A stretch of DNA of 64,000 nt from Stutzerimonas stutzeri (GTDB taxonomy: Bacteria; Pseudomonadota; Gammaproteobacteria; Pseudomonadales; Pseudomonadaceae). Below the pieces are notes generated by a model that had not been told where the DNA came from, did no database searches, and saw only the letters and a list, made by a program, of their open reading frames with translations. The stretch lies in the NCBI GenBank assembly GCA_019056435.1, contig CP077641.1, positions 744,001 to 808,000 of the forward strand, given 5' to 3'. Both the position numbers and the translations under genes were made by a program. Below are positions 46,868-55,603 of the stretch, one piece after another; the first letter of the stretch is position 1, and each line of letters starts with the position of its first letter.

Positions 46868-47764
46868 TCAGGCGCCGGGGACGAAGTGCCGCTGGGCGGT
46901 ACCGCGTGCGATCAGCCTGGACAGGTAATCGAGCTTCTGCGGATCGCGGTCGACGAAACGGAAGGTCAGCTGCAGCCACTCGCTGTCGGGCTTGGGCTCC
47001 AACGCGGCGACGGCGTGCAGGTAACCGTTGAGCCGGGCCACCTCGCCACCCTCGCCTTGCTCCAGGTCGAGCACTGCACTCTCCAGTACCTGCGGCAGGG
47101 TCTCGCCGCGTTTGACCACCAGCAGTGCCTCCTTGAGACTCAGCGCCTTGATCACGCAGGCCTGGGTGCCCGATGCCAGCCGCAATTGACCCTGACCACG
47201 ACCGCCACTCGCGGCACTGGGTTTGCTCGCCGTCGGTGGGATCAGCGGCGCGGCAGGGGCAGCGGCCTGGGGTGCCGGTTTGATGACTTCGGCCTTGCCG
47301 CCGGTAAGCGCGGCCAGCGAATCGTTGGCCATGCCGGTCGCCATGTTTTTCACCGGCGCGCTGGCAGCCAGCGCATCGAGCTTGCCGGCGCGCGCCAGCG
47401 CCTTGCGGACCTTGGTGGTCAGCTGTTCGTTGGAGAAGGGCTTGCCGATGAAATCGGACACACCGGACTGGATTGCCTGGACGACATTTTCCTTGTCGCC
47501 CCGGCTGGTGACCATGATGAAGGGGATCGTTTTCAGCCGCTCCTGGGACCGACACCAGGTGAGCAGCTCGAGGCCGGACATCTCCGGCATTTCCCAGTCG
47601 CAGAGGATCAGGTCGAAACGTTCGCGGTCGAGCAGCTGCTGAGCCTTGCGCCCATTGACGGCATCCTCGATGTTGATTCCCGGAAACTGGCTGCGCAGTC
47701 CCTTCTTCACCAGATCACGGATGAAGGGCGCGTCATCCACCACCAGAACGTTGACCTTGCTCAT
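46868..47764 (-). CDS. Response regulator with C-terminal PilZ-like domain
   Basis: The 298-residue protein has a CheY-like receiver (VLVVDDAPFIRDLVKKGL, FDLILCDWEMPEMSGLELL with the phospho-acceptor Asp, and Lys in DFIGKPFSNEQL). A proline/alanine-rich linker (about residues 165-200) follows. The C-terminal domain, GEVARLNGYLHAVAALEPKPD and WLQLTFRFVDRDPQKLDYLSRLI, is typical of single-domain PilZ-type modules. From memory it corresponds to the response regulator between the M23 gene and phoU in P. aeruginosa. No DNA-binding domain. No partner kinase is adjacent apart from PhoR. Confidence 0.82.
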   Translation of the reverse strand: MSKVNVLVVDDAPFIRDLVKKGLRSQFPGINIEDAVNGRKAQQLLDRERFDLILCDWEMPEMSGLELLTWCRSQERLKTIPFIMVTSRGDKENVVQAIQSGVSDFIGKPFSNEQLTTKVRKALARAGKLDALAASAPVKNMATGMANDSLAALTGGKAEVIKPAPQAAAPAAPLIPPTASKPSAASGGRGQGQLRLASGTQACVIKALSLKEALLVVKRGETLPQVLESAVLDLEQGEGGEVARLNGYLHAVAALEPKPDSEWLQLTFRFVDRDPQKLDYLSRLIARGTAQRHFVPGA

Positions 47765-47953
47765 TGATCGCTCCTGACTTGTTGGTCGCCAGCATAGCGG
47801 CAGCGGCGTGATTAAAAAAGCGCAGGTGATCGGTGAATCAGCTTTTCTTGCGTCAGGTCAGCCTGCGCGGCCCGCCGAAGGCGCACCCTGGTCCGCACGA
47901 GGCAACCGGGGCGGGCATACTGCCTGTCTGTCTTCCAGAATGCGAGGCCCGCC

Positions 47954-48745
47954 ATGCACCAGATACTCGTTGCGCACGACCTGAGCCCTGAAGCCGACCG
48001 GGCACTGGCGCGCGGCGCACGGCTGGCACGCTCCAGTGGCGGGCGCCTGGACGTCGTGCATGTGCTGCATGAGCACGCCGACTGCGCCCGGACGCAGCAC
48101 CCACGCGAACAGTTGCAGGCCCGGCTTGCCGAGCTCGGCCTGGGGCAGGTACCGATCTGGTTTCGGCCTGGCCATGTGGCGGAGGCGATCATCACCCAGG
48201 CCGCCGGCCTGCAGGCGGACCTCCTGATACTTGGCCGCCATCACCGTCAGTCACCGAGCGGATTTGCCGGGACTACTCTCGAGCGCATCCTCCAGGCATG
48301 CCCGGTGCCGGTGCTGCTCGCCGTCGACGCGCCAGGCCCATACAGTCGCGCCCTGGCGGCCCTGGATTTCTCCCACTGCGCCAGCCGTGCACTTCGTCAT
48401 GCCTGGAGATTGATGAGCGCAGGCGGCGTGCTCACGGCACTGAACGTCCACGAAGTCGCCGAGGTTCACGGCGCCGACGAGGCCGACCTGGCGCTGCAGC
48501 GCGAGCTCTTCGACCAGCTGCTGGCCGACCTCCGCGGCGAGCTGCCGGACAACGGCGCCCGCCTCGACGCCCGTTTGCGACAGGGCGAACGCAGCAACTG
48601 TCTCGACACCGCCGTGGCCGAGCTCAAGCCGCAATTGCTGGCATTCGGCGGGCATAGCCGCGGCGAAATCAGCGAGGCCCTGCTGGGCAGCCTGACCCGG
48701 GCCTACCTTGAGCAGCCACCCTGCGACGTGCTCATCGCGCGCTGA
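47954..48745 (+). CDS. Tandem-domain universal stress protein
   Basis: The 263-residue protein has two UspA domains. The first has ILVAHDLSPEADRALARGARLA and the ATP-binding-type signature LLILGRHHRQSPSGFAGTTLERIL. The second is more degenerate, ending in LLAFGGHSRGEISEALLGSL. The GxxxxxxSxxG-like loop after the first domain suggests nucleotide binding. It is cytoplasmic and divergent from the response regulator. Its stress signal is unknown. Confidence 0.88.
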   Translation: MHQILVAHDLSPEADRALARGARLARSSGGRLDVVHVLHEHADCARTQHPREQLQARLAELGLGQVPIWFRPGHVAEAIITQAAGLQADLLILGRHHRQSPSGFAGTTLERILQACPVPVLLAVDAPGPYSRALAALDFSHCASRALRHAWRLMSAGGVLTALNVHEVAEVHGADEADLALQRELFDQLLADLRGELPDNGARLDARLRQGERSNCLDTAVAELKPQLLAFGGHSRGEISEALLGSLTRAYLEQPPCDVLIAR

Positions 48746-49050
48746 GTGGGAGCCCGATGACGCTCGGTTGCGTCTGGCCAAAGCCCTGCTACGGTTAGTT
48801 CAAGAATAATAATTAGATGAACGCCCCATGCCCCCGAGCGACTCCTACGCCCAGTTCGGCCCGTGACGCCCCACGTCGGCGCGTCGCCGTTGCGCTTCTC
48901 TCGGGGCCCGGGCGACCGTTGTACATCATCCCATTCGTGCCGGGCCCAGCACGCCCTGCCCCACCCGTTCCGTACACCTGACCGCGGTCGTCAGGCGCTG
49001 GCGACTCGCCTGCGCCACGCGCGCGGTCGCCCCCTGCAAGGAGATAGGCG
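48746..49050. other. 305-base region upstream of the Liv-type operon
   Basis: No gene is seen. It should hold the promoter of the ABC operon. A short AT-rich patch (AAGAATAATAATTAGATGA around 48803-48821) stands out from the GC-rich surroundings. The remainder is C-rich and has no clear hairpin. Confidence 0.45.
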
Positions 49051-50253
49051 ATGAAGCGTCTGGCAATTGCAACGGCAGTACTGAGCACCGCAACGGTCAT
49101 GCCCGCCTGGGCGGAGATTTCCGACGGCAAGGTGAAGATCGGCATCCTCAACGACCAGTCCGGCGTCTACGCGGACTTCGGCGGCAAGTGGTCCTTCGAG
49201 GCAGCGAAGATGGCCGCCGAGGACTTCGGCGGCAAGGTGCAGGGCGCGCCCATCGAAATCGTCACGGCCGACCATCAGAACAAACCGGACATCGCCTCCA
49301 ACATCGCGCGGCAGTGGTACGACCGTGAGCAGGTCGACTCGATCATGGAGCTGACCACGTCCTCCGTGGCGCTGGCCGTGCAGGGCATTTCGAAGGACAA
49401 GAAGAAGATCGATCTGGTCACCGGGGCCGCCACAGTGGAGCTGACCGGCAAACAGTGTTCGCCCTACGGCTTTCATTGGGCCTACGACACCCATGCGCTG
49501 GCCGTCGGCACCGGCGGCGCGCTGGTGTCCCAGGGTGGCGACAGCTGGTACTTCCTAACCGCCGACTACGCCTTCGGCTATTCGCTGGAAGAGCAGACCA
49601 GCGAGTTCGTCAAGGCCAAGGGCGGCGAGATCAAGGGCTCGGTGCGCCACCCGCTGGCGACCAATGACTACTCATCCTTTCTGCTTCAGGCGCAGTCCTC
49701 CGGCGCGGAGGTCATCGGCCTCGCCAATGCCGGGCTGGACACCGCCAATGCCATCAAGCAGGCCGCGGAGTTCGGCATCGTCGCCAGTGGCCAGCGCCTG
49801 GCCGCGCTGCTGTTCACCCTGTCGGAAGTCCACGGGCTGGGCCTGGACGCGGCGCAGGGCCTGACACTGACCGAAAGCTACTACTGGGACCGCGACGACA
49901 AGTCCCGCGAGTTCGCCAAGCGCTTCTTCGAGCGCACCGGGCGGATGCCTAACATGGTCCACGCCGGCACCTATTCCGGCGTGATGCAGTACCTCAAGGC
50001 GATCGACAAGGTCGGCACCGACGAAACCGAAGCGGTGGCCAAGGCCATGCACGAAATGCCGGTGGACGACATGTTCGCGCGTAACGCCAAGGTCGGTGCC
50101 AACGGCCGCCTGATCAGTGACGTGTACCTGATGGAAGTGAAGAAGCCGGACGAGAGCAAGGAGCCCTGGGACTACTACAAGGTGCTCGCCACCGTGCCCG
50201 GCGACGAGGCGTACATCGACCCGGCCGAAAGCGGCTGCGACCTGGTGAAGTGA
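49051..50253 (+). CDS. livK: Liv-type ABC transporter periplasmic binding protein
   Basis: The 400-residue protein has a signal peptide (LAIATAVLSTATVMPAWA) and a type I periplasmic binding fold of the branched-chain amino acid / amide family: VKIGILNDQSGVYADFGGKWSFEAAKMA, LTGKQCSPYGFHWAYDTHA and YWDRDDKSREFAKRF. It is longer than E. coli LivK and closer to binding proteins for urea, amides or aromatic compounds, so the ligand is uncertain and the symbol is generic. GGAG precedes the ATG. First gene of a five-gene operon. Confidence 0.85.
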   Translation: MKRLAIATAVLSTATVMPAWAEISDGKVKIGILNDQSGVYADFGGKWSFEAAKMAAEDFGGKVQGAPIEIVTADHQNKPDIASNIARQWYDREQVDSIMELTTSSVALAVQGISKDKKKIDLVTGAATVELTGKQCSPYGFHWAYDTHALAVGTGGALVSQGGDSWYFLTADYAFGYSLEEQTSEFVKAKGGEIKGSVRHPLATNDYSSFLLQAQSSGAEVIGLANAGLDTANAIKQAAEFGIVASGQRLAALLFTLSEVHGLGLDAAQGLTLTESYYWDRDDKSREFAKRFFERTGRMPNMVHAGTYSGVMQYLKAIDKVGTDETEAVAKAMHEMPVDDMFARNAKVGANGRLISDVYLMEVKKPDESKEPWDYYKVLATVPGDEAYIDPAESGCDLVK

Positions 50254-50258
50254 GCGTG

Positions 50259-51047
50259 ATGACGCCCAATGGCGATAACGCAGCCGTAACCGAAGCACCT
50301 CGCGTGGTGCTGTCGGCGCGCGGCCTGCGGCGCGATTTCAAGGGCTTCGTCGCGGTGAACGACGTCGACCTGGACGTCCATCATGCCCGCGTCCATGCGC
50401 TGATCGGCCCCAACGGCGCGGGCAAGACCACCGTGTTCAACCTGCTGACCAAGTTCCTGCAGCCCTCAGCGGGCGCCATCACCCTGCTCGGTGAGGACAT
50501 CACCCGTACCGACCCGGCCCGGGTGGCCCGCATGGGCCTGGTGCGCTCGTTCCAGATTTCCGCGGTCTTTCCCCACCTGACGGTGCTGGAAAACGTTCGT
50601 GTGGCCCTGCAACGTCCAGGCGGGCTGGCGACGCAGTTCTGGCTGCCGCTACGCTCGCTCGACCGGCTCAACGAGCGGGCCATGGCGCTGATCGAGTCGG
50701 TTGGCCTGCAGGATGCCTGCGACAGCCCGGCGGCGGACCTGTCCTACGGGCGCAAGCGCGTGCTGGAAATCGCCACCACCCTGGCGCTCGAGCCCCGGGT
50801 GCTGCTGCTCGACGAGCCCATGGCGGGCATGGGCCACGAGGATGTGCACATCGTCTCGGAGATCATCCGCGAGGTGGCTCGTGAGCGCGCCGTGTTGATG
50901 GTCGAACACAATCTGAAGGTGGTCGCCGACCTCTGCGATCAGGTCACCGTGTTGCAACGCGGCGAGATCCTCACCTCCGGCGACTACCGCAGCGTCAGCC
51001 AGGACGCTCGCGTCCGCGAAGCCTACATGGGGACCGACGATGACTGA
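50259..51047 (+). CDS. livG: Liv-type ABC transporter ATPase LivG
   Basis: The 262-residue ATPase has Walker A GPNGAGKTT, the Q-loop FQISAVFPHLTVLENV, signature LSYGRKRVLEIA and Walker B VLLLDEPMAGM, plus the H-loop in MVEHNLKVVADLCD. The signature LSYG is typical of LivG, in contrast to LSGG of LivF. The ATG at 50259 is chosen; GTG at 50250 or 50256 could also serve. It overlaps livF by 8 bases. Confidence 0.92.
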   Translation: MTPNGDNAAVTEAPRVVLSARGLRRDFKGFVAVNDVDLDVHHARVHALIGPNGAGKTTVFNLLTKFLQPSAGAITLLGEDITRTDPARVARMGLVRSFQISAVFPHLTVLENVRVALQRPGGLATQFWLPLRSLDRLNERAMALIESVGLQDACDSPAADLSYGRKRVLEIATTLALEPRVLLLDEPMAGMGHEDVHIVSEIIREVARERAVLMVEHNLKVVADLCDQVTVLQRGEILTSGDYRSVSQDARVREAYMGTDDD

Positions 51048-51750
51048 CGCGAGCCCGCTGCTGCACGTGCGCGAACTCAATGCCTGGTATGGCGAAAGCC
51101 ATGCGCTGCACGGCATCGATCTGGACGTGCACCAGGGCGAAACCGTTACCCTGCTCGGCCGCAACGGTGTCGGCAAGACCACCGCCCTGCGTTCGATCAT
51201 GGGCATCATCCGCAAGCGCAGCGGCATCATCCGGTTCGATGGTCGCGACATGATGCGTGTGCCGCTGCACCGCACCGCGCATACCGGCATGGGTTTCGTG
51301 CCGGAAGAGCGCGGCATCTTCGCCACCCTGACGGTGGACGAGAACCTCAATCTGCCGCCGATCATCGCCAAGGGCGGCATGACCACCGACGAGATATACG
51401 AGCTGTTCCCCAATCTGAAGGAGCGGCGAAACAGCGCCGGCACCAAGCTCTCCGGCGGCGAACAGCAGATGCTGGCGATCGCCCGCATCCTGCGCACCGG
51501 CGCGAAGCTGCTGTTGCTGGACGAGCCCACCGAAGGCCTGGCGCCGGTGATCGTCCAGCGTATCGGCGATGTCCTGCTGACCCTCAAGCAACGCGGCATG
51601 ACCATCCTGCTGGTGGAGCAGAACTTCCGCTTCGCGAGCAAGGTCGCCGACCGCTTCTACCTCGTCGACCATGGGCAGATCGTCGACAGCTTCCGTGTCG
51701 AGGAGCTGCCCGAGCGCATGGCGATACTCAACGAAACCCTGGGGGTCTGA
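51040..51750 (+). CDS. livF: Liv-type ABC transporter ATPase LivF
   Basis: The 236-residue ATPase has Walker A GRNGVGKTT, MGFVPEERGIFATLTVDENL, signature LSGGEQQMLAIARIL and Walker B LLLLDEPTEGLAPVIV, as in LivF. It forms the ATPase heterodimer with LivG. Its stop and the next start share one base (TGATG). Confidence 0.93.
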   Translation: MTDASPLLHVRELNAWYGESHALHGIDLDVHQGETVTLLGRNGVGKTTALRSIMGIIRKRSGIIRFDGRDMMRVPLHRTAHTGMGFVPEERGIFATLTVDENLNLPPIIAKGGMTTDEIYELFPNLKERRNSAGTKLSGGEQQMLAIARILRTGAKLLLLDEPTEGLAPVIVQRIGDVLLTLKQRGMTILLVEQNFRFASKVADRFYLVDHGQIVDSFRVEELPERMAILNETLGV

Positions 51751-52637
51751 TGACGGAGATCTTCGGCGTACCCATCCAGGCCTTTCTCGGGCAACTGCTG
51801 ATCGGCCTGATCAACGGCTCCTTCTACGCCATGCTCAGCCTTGGGCTGGCGATCATCTTCGGCCTGCTGAAGGTGATCAACTTCGCCCACGGCGCCCAGT
51901 ACATGATGGGCGCCTTCGCCGGTTACCTGCTGCTGGCGGTACTCGGCATCGGCTACTGGCCGGCGCTTATCCTCGCACCGCTGATCGTCGGGCTGGCCGG
52001 CGCGGTGGTCGAGCGGCTGGCGCTTTCGCGGCTGTACAACCTCGATCATCTCTACGGGCTGCTGTTCACCTTCGGCCTGGCGCTCGCGCTGGAAGGGGCC
52101 TTCCGCTACTACTACGGCTCCTCCGGCCAGCCATACGCGGTGCCGAACCTGCTCGCCGGGGGCTACAACCTCGGGTTCATGTTCCTGCCCAAGTACCGCG
52201 CCTGGGTGGTGGTGGCGTCGCTGCTGATCTGCCTGGGCACCTGGCTGCTGATCGAGAAGACCAAGCTGGGCGCCTACCTGCGTGCCGCGACCGAGAACCC
52301 AACGCTGGTGCGCACCTTCGGCATCAACGTGCCGCTGTTGCTGACTTTCACCTACGGGCTCGGCGCCGGCCTGGCGGGGCTGGCCGGCATCCTCGCCGCG
52401 CCGATCTACCAGGTCAGCCCGCTGATGGGTTCGAACCTGATCATCGTGGTGTTCGCCGTGGTCGTGGTCGGTGGCATGGGCTCGATCCTCGGCGCCATCA
52501 TCACCGGCTACATGCTCGGCATTCTCGAGGGGCTGACCAAGGTGTTCTATCCCGAGGCGTCCAATATCGTGATTTTCGTGATCATGGCGATCGTGCTGCT
52601 GGTGCGGCCGGCGGGCCTTATGGGAAGGGATGGCTGA
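51750..52637 (+). CDS. livH: Liv-type ABC transporter permease LivH
   Basis: The 295-residue inner-membrane protein has about eight hydrophobic segments. Signatures include LINGSFYAMLSLGLAIIFGLLKVINFAHG near the N-terminus and VVVVGGMGSILGAIITGYMLGILEG at the C-terminus, both typical of LivH. It pairs with LivM. Its end overlaps the livM start. Confidence 0.94.
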   Translation: MTEIFGVPIQAFLGQLLIGLINGSFYAMLSLGLAIIFGLLKVINFAHGAQYMMGAFAGYLLLAVLGIGYWPALILAPLIVGLAGAVVERLALSRLYNLDHLYGLLFTFGLALALEGAFRYYYGSSGQPYAVPNLLAGGYNLGFMFLPKYRAWVVVASLLICLGTWLLIEKTKLGAYLRAATENPTLVRTFGINVPLLLTFTYGLGAGLAGLAGILAAPIYQVSPLMGSNLIIVVFAVVVVGGMGSILGAIITGYMLGILEGLTKVFYPEASNIVIFVIMAIVLLVRPAGLMGRDG

Positions 52638-53622
52638 CATGCAGCGAGCAACCGTAACCCCGGCAACCGAACGCAAGCGCTGGAACACCGAGACGACGCT
52701 GATCCTCATCGGCATCCTCGCCCTGGTGCTCGCACCGCTGTACTTCTATCCCGTGTTTCTGATGAAGGTGCTGTGCTTCGCGCTCTTCGCCTGCGCCTTC
52801 AACCTGCTGCTGGGCTATACCGGCATCCTCTCCTTCGGCCACGCGGCCTTCTTCGGCGGCGCGGCCTATTTCACCGCCCATGCCGTCAAGGAATGGGGGC
52901 TGACGCCCGAACTGGGCATTCTGGTGGGGATGGTCGGCGCCGCGCTGTTGGGGCTGGTGATCGGCTTCCTGGCGATCCGCCGGCAGGGCATCTACTCGAC
53001 GATGATCACCCTGGCGCTGTCGCAGATGTTCTTCTTTTTCTGCCTGCAGGCCCCCTTCACCCATGGCGAAGACGGCATCCAGGGCATCCCGCGCGGCCAC
53101 CTGTTCGGTCTGATCGACCTGAAGGAGCCGCTGAACATGTATTTCTTCGTGCTGACGGTGTTCCTGCTCGGCATGCTGGCCATCTGGCGGATCATCAATT
53201 CGCCCTACGGCATGATCCTCAAGTCGATCCGCGAGAACGAGAACCGCGCCATCTCACTGGGCTATACGGTGTCGCGCTACAAGCTCGGCGCCTTCGTCAT
53301 GTCGGCGACGCTCGCCGGGCTGGCCGGCGGGCTCAAGGCGTTGGTGTTCCAGTTCGCCACGCTCACCGACGTGAGTTGGCAGATGTCCGGCGAGGTGGTG
53401 CTGATGACATTGCTCGGTGGCATCGGCACGCTGGTCGGGCCGATCTTCGGCGCTGCGCTGGTGACCACCCTGGGCAACTACTTCGCGACGTCCGAGCTGC
53501 CGGTCACGCTGGTCACCGGCATCATCTTCATGATCTGCGTGCTGATCTTCCGCCGCGGCATCGTCGGTGAGTTCTACGCCTCGCGCCTGGGCAGACGCCT
53601 GGCGCGCTCGCGCACCGGTTGA
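52630..53622 (+). CDS. livM: Liv-type ABC transporter permease LivM
   Basis: The 330-residue permease has about nine hydrophobic segments and the LivM signatures NLLLGYTGILSFGHAAFFGGAAYF, SIRENENRAISLGYTVSRYKL and MTLLGGIGTLVGPIFGA. The operon order binding protein - ATPases - permeases differs from the K-H-M-G-F order of E. coli liv and from urtABCDE. An ATG at 52639 is an alternative start. It converges on parA with no gap between the stop codons. Confidence 0.94.
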   Translation: MADMQRATVTPATERKRWNTETTLILIGILALVLAPLYFYPVFLMKVLCFALFACAFNLLLGYTGILSFGHAAFFGGAAYFTAHAVKEWGLTPELGILVGMVGAALLGLVIGFLAIRRQGIYSTMITLALSQMFFFFCLQAPFTHGEDGIQGIPRGHLFGLIDLKEPLNMYFFVLTVFLLGMLAIWRIINSPYGMILKSIRENENRAISLGYTVSRYKLGAFVMSATLAGLAGGLKALVFQFATLTDVSWQMSGEVVLMTLLGGIGTLVGPIFGAALVTTLGNYFATSELPVTLVTGIIFMICVLIFRRGIVGEFYASRLGRRLARSRTG

Positions 53623-54393
53623 TCAGGCGCTCTCCAGGTGCCCGTGCAGTTCGACGAACTGCTGGCTGAGCTTGTGCCTGGGATCGAAATGAATGAGCGG
53701 CGTGCAGGCCTGGTGCGACTCGCGCATGCGCACCGAGCTCATCAGGTGAACCGGCAGCACCGGCAGGCCTTCGGCGATCAGCTCGTCGATCATCTGCTGC
53801 GGCAGCGCCGCGCGCGGCTGGAACTGGTTGACGACGATGCCCTCGACTTCCAAGCCCTCGTTATGGTCTTCCTGCAACTCCTCGATCTCGTCGAGCAGGC
53901 TGTACAGCGCCTGGCGCGAGAAGCTGTCGCAGTCGAAGGGAATCAGGCAGCGGTCGGCGGCGATCAGGGCCGAGACGGTGTAGAAATTCAGCGCCGGCGG
54001 CGTGTCGATGTAGATCCGCTCGTATTCCTCGGACAGGGTCAGCAGCAGCTTTCGCAGCTTGTTGATCTTGTGCTTGGCTTCCAGCTTGGATTGCAGGTCG
54101 GCCAGCTCGGCGGTCGCGCCGATCAGATGCAGGTTGTCGAAGCGTGTCTCGCTGATGGGTGGGCGAGCCTTCTTCCCGCCCGGCCCGCCGGCGAGGATCT
54201 GCTTGAAGTAGTCGGCCATGCCGGTGGGCAGCGCGTCACCGCTGAGGCCGGTGAGGTAATGGCTGGAGTTGGCCTGGGCGTCGAGGTCGATCAGCAAGGT
54301 CCTGTAGCCCTGCGCGGCACTGACCGCGGCCAGATTCGAGGCAATGCTGGACTTGCCGACACCGCCCTTCTGGTTGAACACCACCCTTCGCAT
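53623..54393 (-). CDS. Orphan ParA-family ATPase
   Basis: The 256-residue protein has the deviant Walker A KGGVGKSS (residues 9-16), a second Asp motif LLIDLDAQANSSHYLTGL and IYIDTPPALNFYTVSALIAAD, the Walker B-like element. It resembles ParA/Soj-type ATPases that move cargo on the nucleoid. No ParB-type gene or parS sites are adjacent, so it is not a plasmid partition cassette. Such stand-alone ParA proteins often position a protein complex or chemoreceptor array; the cargo here is unknown. The ATG at 54393 is divergent from the GluR0-like gene. Confidence 0.88.
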   Translation of the reverse strand: MRRVVFNQKGGVGKSSIASNLAAVSAAQGYRTLLIDLDAQANSSHYLTGLSGDALPTGMADYFKQILAGGPGGKKARPPISETRFDNLHLIGATAELADLQSKLEAKHKINKLRKLLLTLSEEYERIYIDTPPALNFYTVSALIAADRCLIPFDCDSFSRQALYSLLDEIEELQEDHNEGLEVEGIVVNQFQPRAALPQQMIDELIAEGLPVLPVHLMSSVRMRESHQACTPLIHFDPRHKLSQQFVELHGHLESA

Positions 54394-54533
54394 GGTTCGT
54401 TCCTCCTGTCTGGTCTGGCTGGAGTCTATACAACGCTTGCGGCAAGGGTATGACTACTTTCGCCGGGTCCCACCGGCACGCCTTGATAGCGCTTTGTTAC
54501 CCTGCGGCAAAAAACAACCCAGGAGCTTGTTCC

Positions 54534-55595
54534 ATGGCCCGGATGCTCATCGGTCTGATATTCAGCCTGCTGTCGTCACCCCTGTTGGCCCAGCCGGCAC
54601 CGGAGGTGCTCAGGGTGGGCATTACCGAGGTGCCGCCCTTCGTGATCCAGGAGCCCGACGGCCGCTGGAGCGGCATCAGCCTGGAACTCTGGCAGCAGGC
54701 CGCCGAGCGCAACGGCTACCGCTACGAACTGCAGCCCCTGCCCTTCGATCAGTTGCTGCCGGGGTTGCAGAACGGGCAGCTGGATATCGCCGTCGGTGCC
54801 CTGACCATGACCGCCGAACGCGAGGCACTGATCGATTTCACCCACCCCTTCTACCGCACCGGGCTGGCCATCGGCGTGCCGGCCCAACCTGACAATGGCT
54901 GGGCGGCCCTGCGGGCGCTCATGTCCTGGCAGTTTCTCAGCCTGATCATCGGGCTGGCGGCGCTGCTGCTCATCGTCGGAACGGTGTTGTGGCTCTTCGA
55001 ACGCCGGCACAACCGGACGCAATTCGGTGACAGCTCGCTTCAAGGCATGGGCAACGGGTTCTGGTGGGCCGCCGTGACCATGACCACCGTCGGCTACGGC
55101 GACAAATCACCGGTGACCTTCGGCGGCCGACTGGTGGCGATCATCTGGATGTTCGCCGCCCTGGTCATGGTGTCGACCTTCACCGCGGCGGTGACCACGA
55201 CCCTTACGGTGGGCAACCTGCAAGGCGGGCTGGAGGGGCCGGACGATCTGCGTCGCGCCCACGTGGCGACCGTCGAGGGCACGGTCAGCGAACGCTACCT
55301 GGACGAACAGCGCATCCGCGCCAGTCGCTATCCCGACCTCAGCCAGGCGATGCGGGCCGTGCAGTCGGGCGAGGCCGAAGCGGTGGTCTACGACCTGCCG
55401 ATCCTGCAGTACCGCAACGGCGAGCTGAACCACGGAGGTCTGCGCGTGCTGCCCGGCACCTTCGAGAATCAGTCGTACGCCTTCGCCGTTCCCAGCCATA
55501 GCCCGCTGCGCGAGCCGGTCAGCCAGGCGATCCTCGAAATCACCACCGGGCCGGCCTGGCAGCAGCTGCTGGAGCGCTACCTCGGCAAGCCCTGA
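54534..55595 (+). CDS. GluR0-like ligand-gated potassium channel
   Basis: The 353-residue protein has a signal peptide (IGLIFSLLSSPLLAQ) and a periplasmic binding domain split in two. S1 (residues 25-130) has LRVGITEVPPFVIQE and MTAEREALIDFTHPFYRTG. A membrane helix (about 142-163), the pore loop MTTVGYGDKSP (TVGYGD at 185-190) and a second helix follow. S2 has YDLPILQYRN and closes the lobe. This is the layout of prokaryotic glutamate receptors, with a K+ selectivity filter. The AERE/DFTHPF block matches the amino-acid carboxylate-binding segment. AGGAG precedes the ATG. Confidence 0.9.
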   Translation: MARMLIGLIFSLLSSPLLAQPAPEVLRVGITEVPPFVIQEPDGRWSGISLELWQQAAERNGYRYELQPLPFDQLLPGLQNGQLDIAVGALTMTAEREALIDFTHPFYRTGLAIGVPAQPDNGWAALRALMSWQFLSLIIGLAALLLIVGTVLWLFERRHNRTQFGDSSLQGMGNGFWWAAVTMTTVGYGDKSPVTFGGRLVAIIWMFAALVMVSTFTAAVTTTLTVGNLQGGLEGPDDLRRAHVATVEGTVSERYLDEQRIRASRYPDLSQAMRAVQSGEAEAVVYDLPILQYRNGELNHGGLRVLPGTFENQSYAFAVPSHSPLREPVSQAILEITTGPAWQQLLERYLGKP

Positions 55596-55603
55596 GGCGA
55601 AGG

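Noticed and set aside
53623-54393. Plasmid or phage partition system
   Set aside because: Only ParA is present; no ParB gene, no clustered parS-like sites, and housekeeping genes lie nearby.
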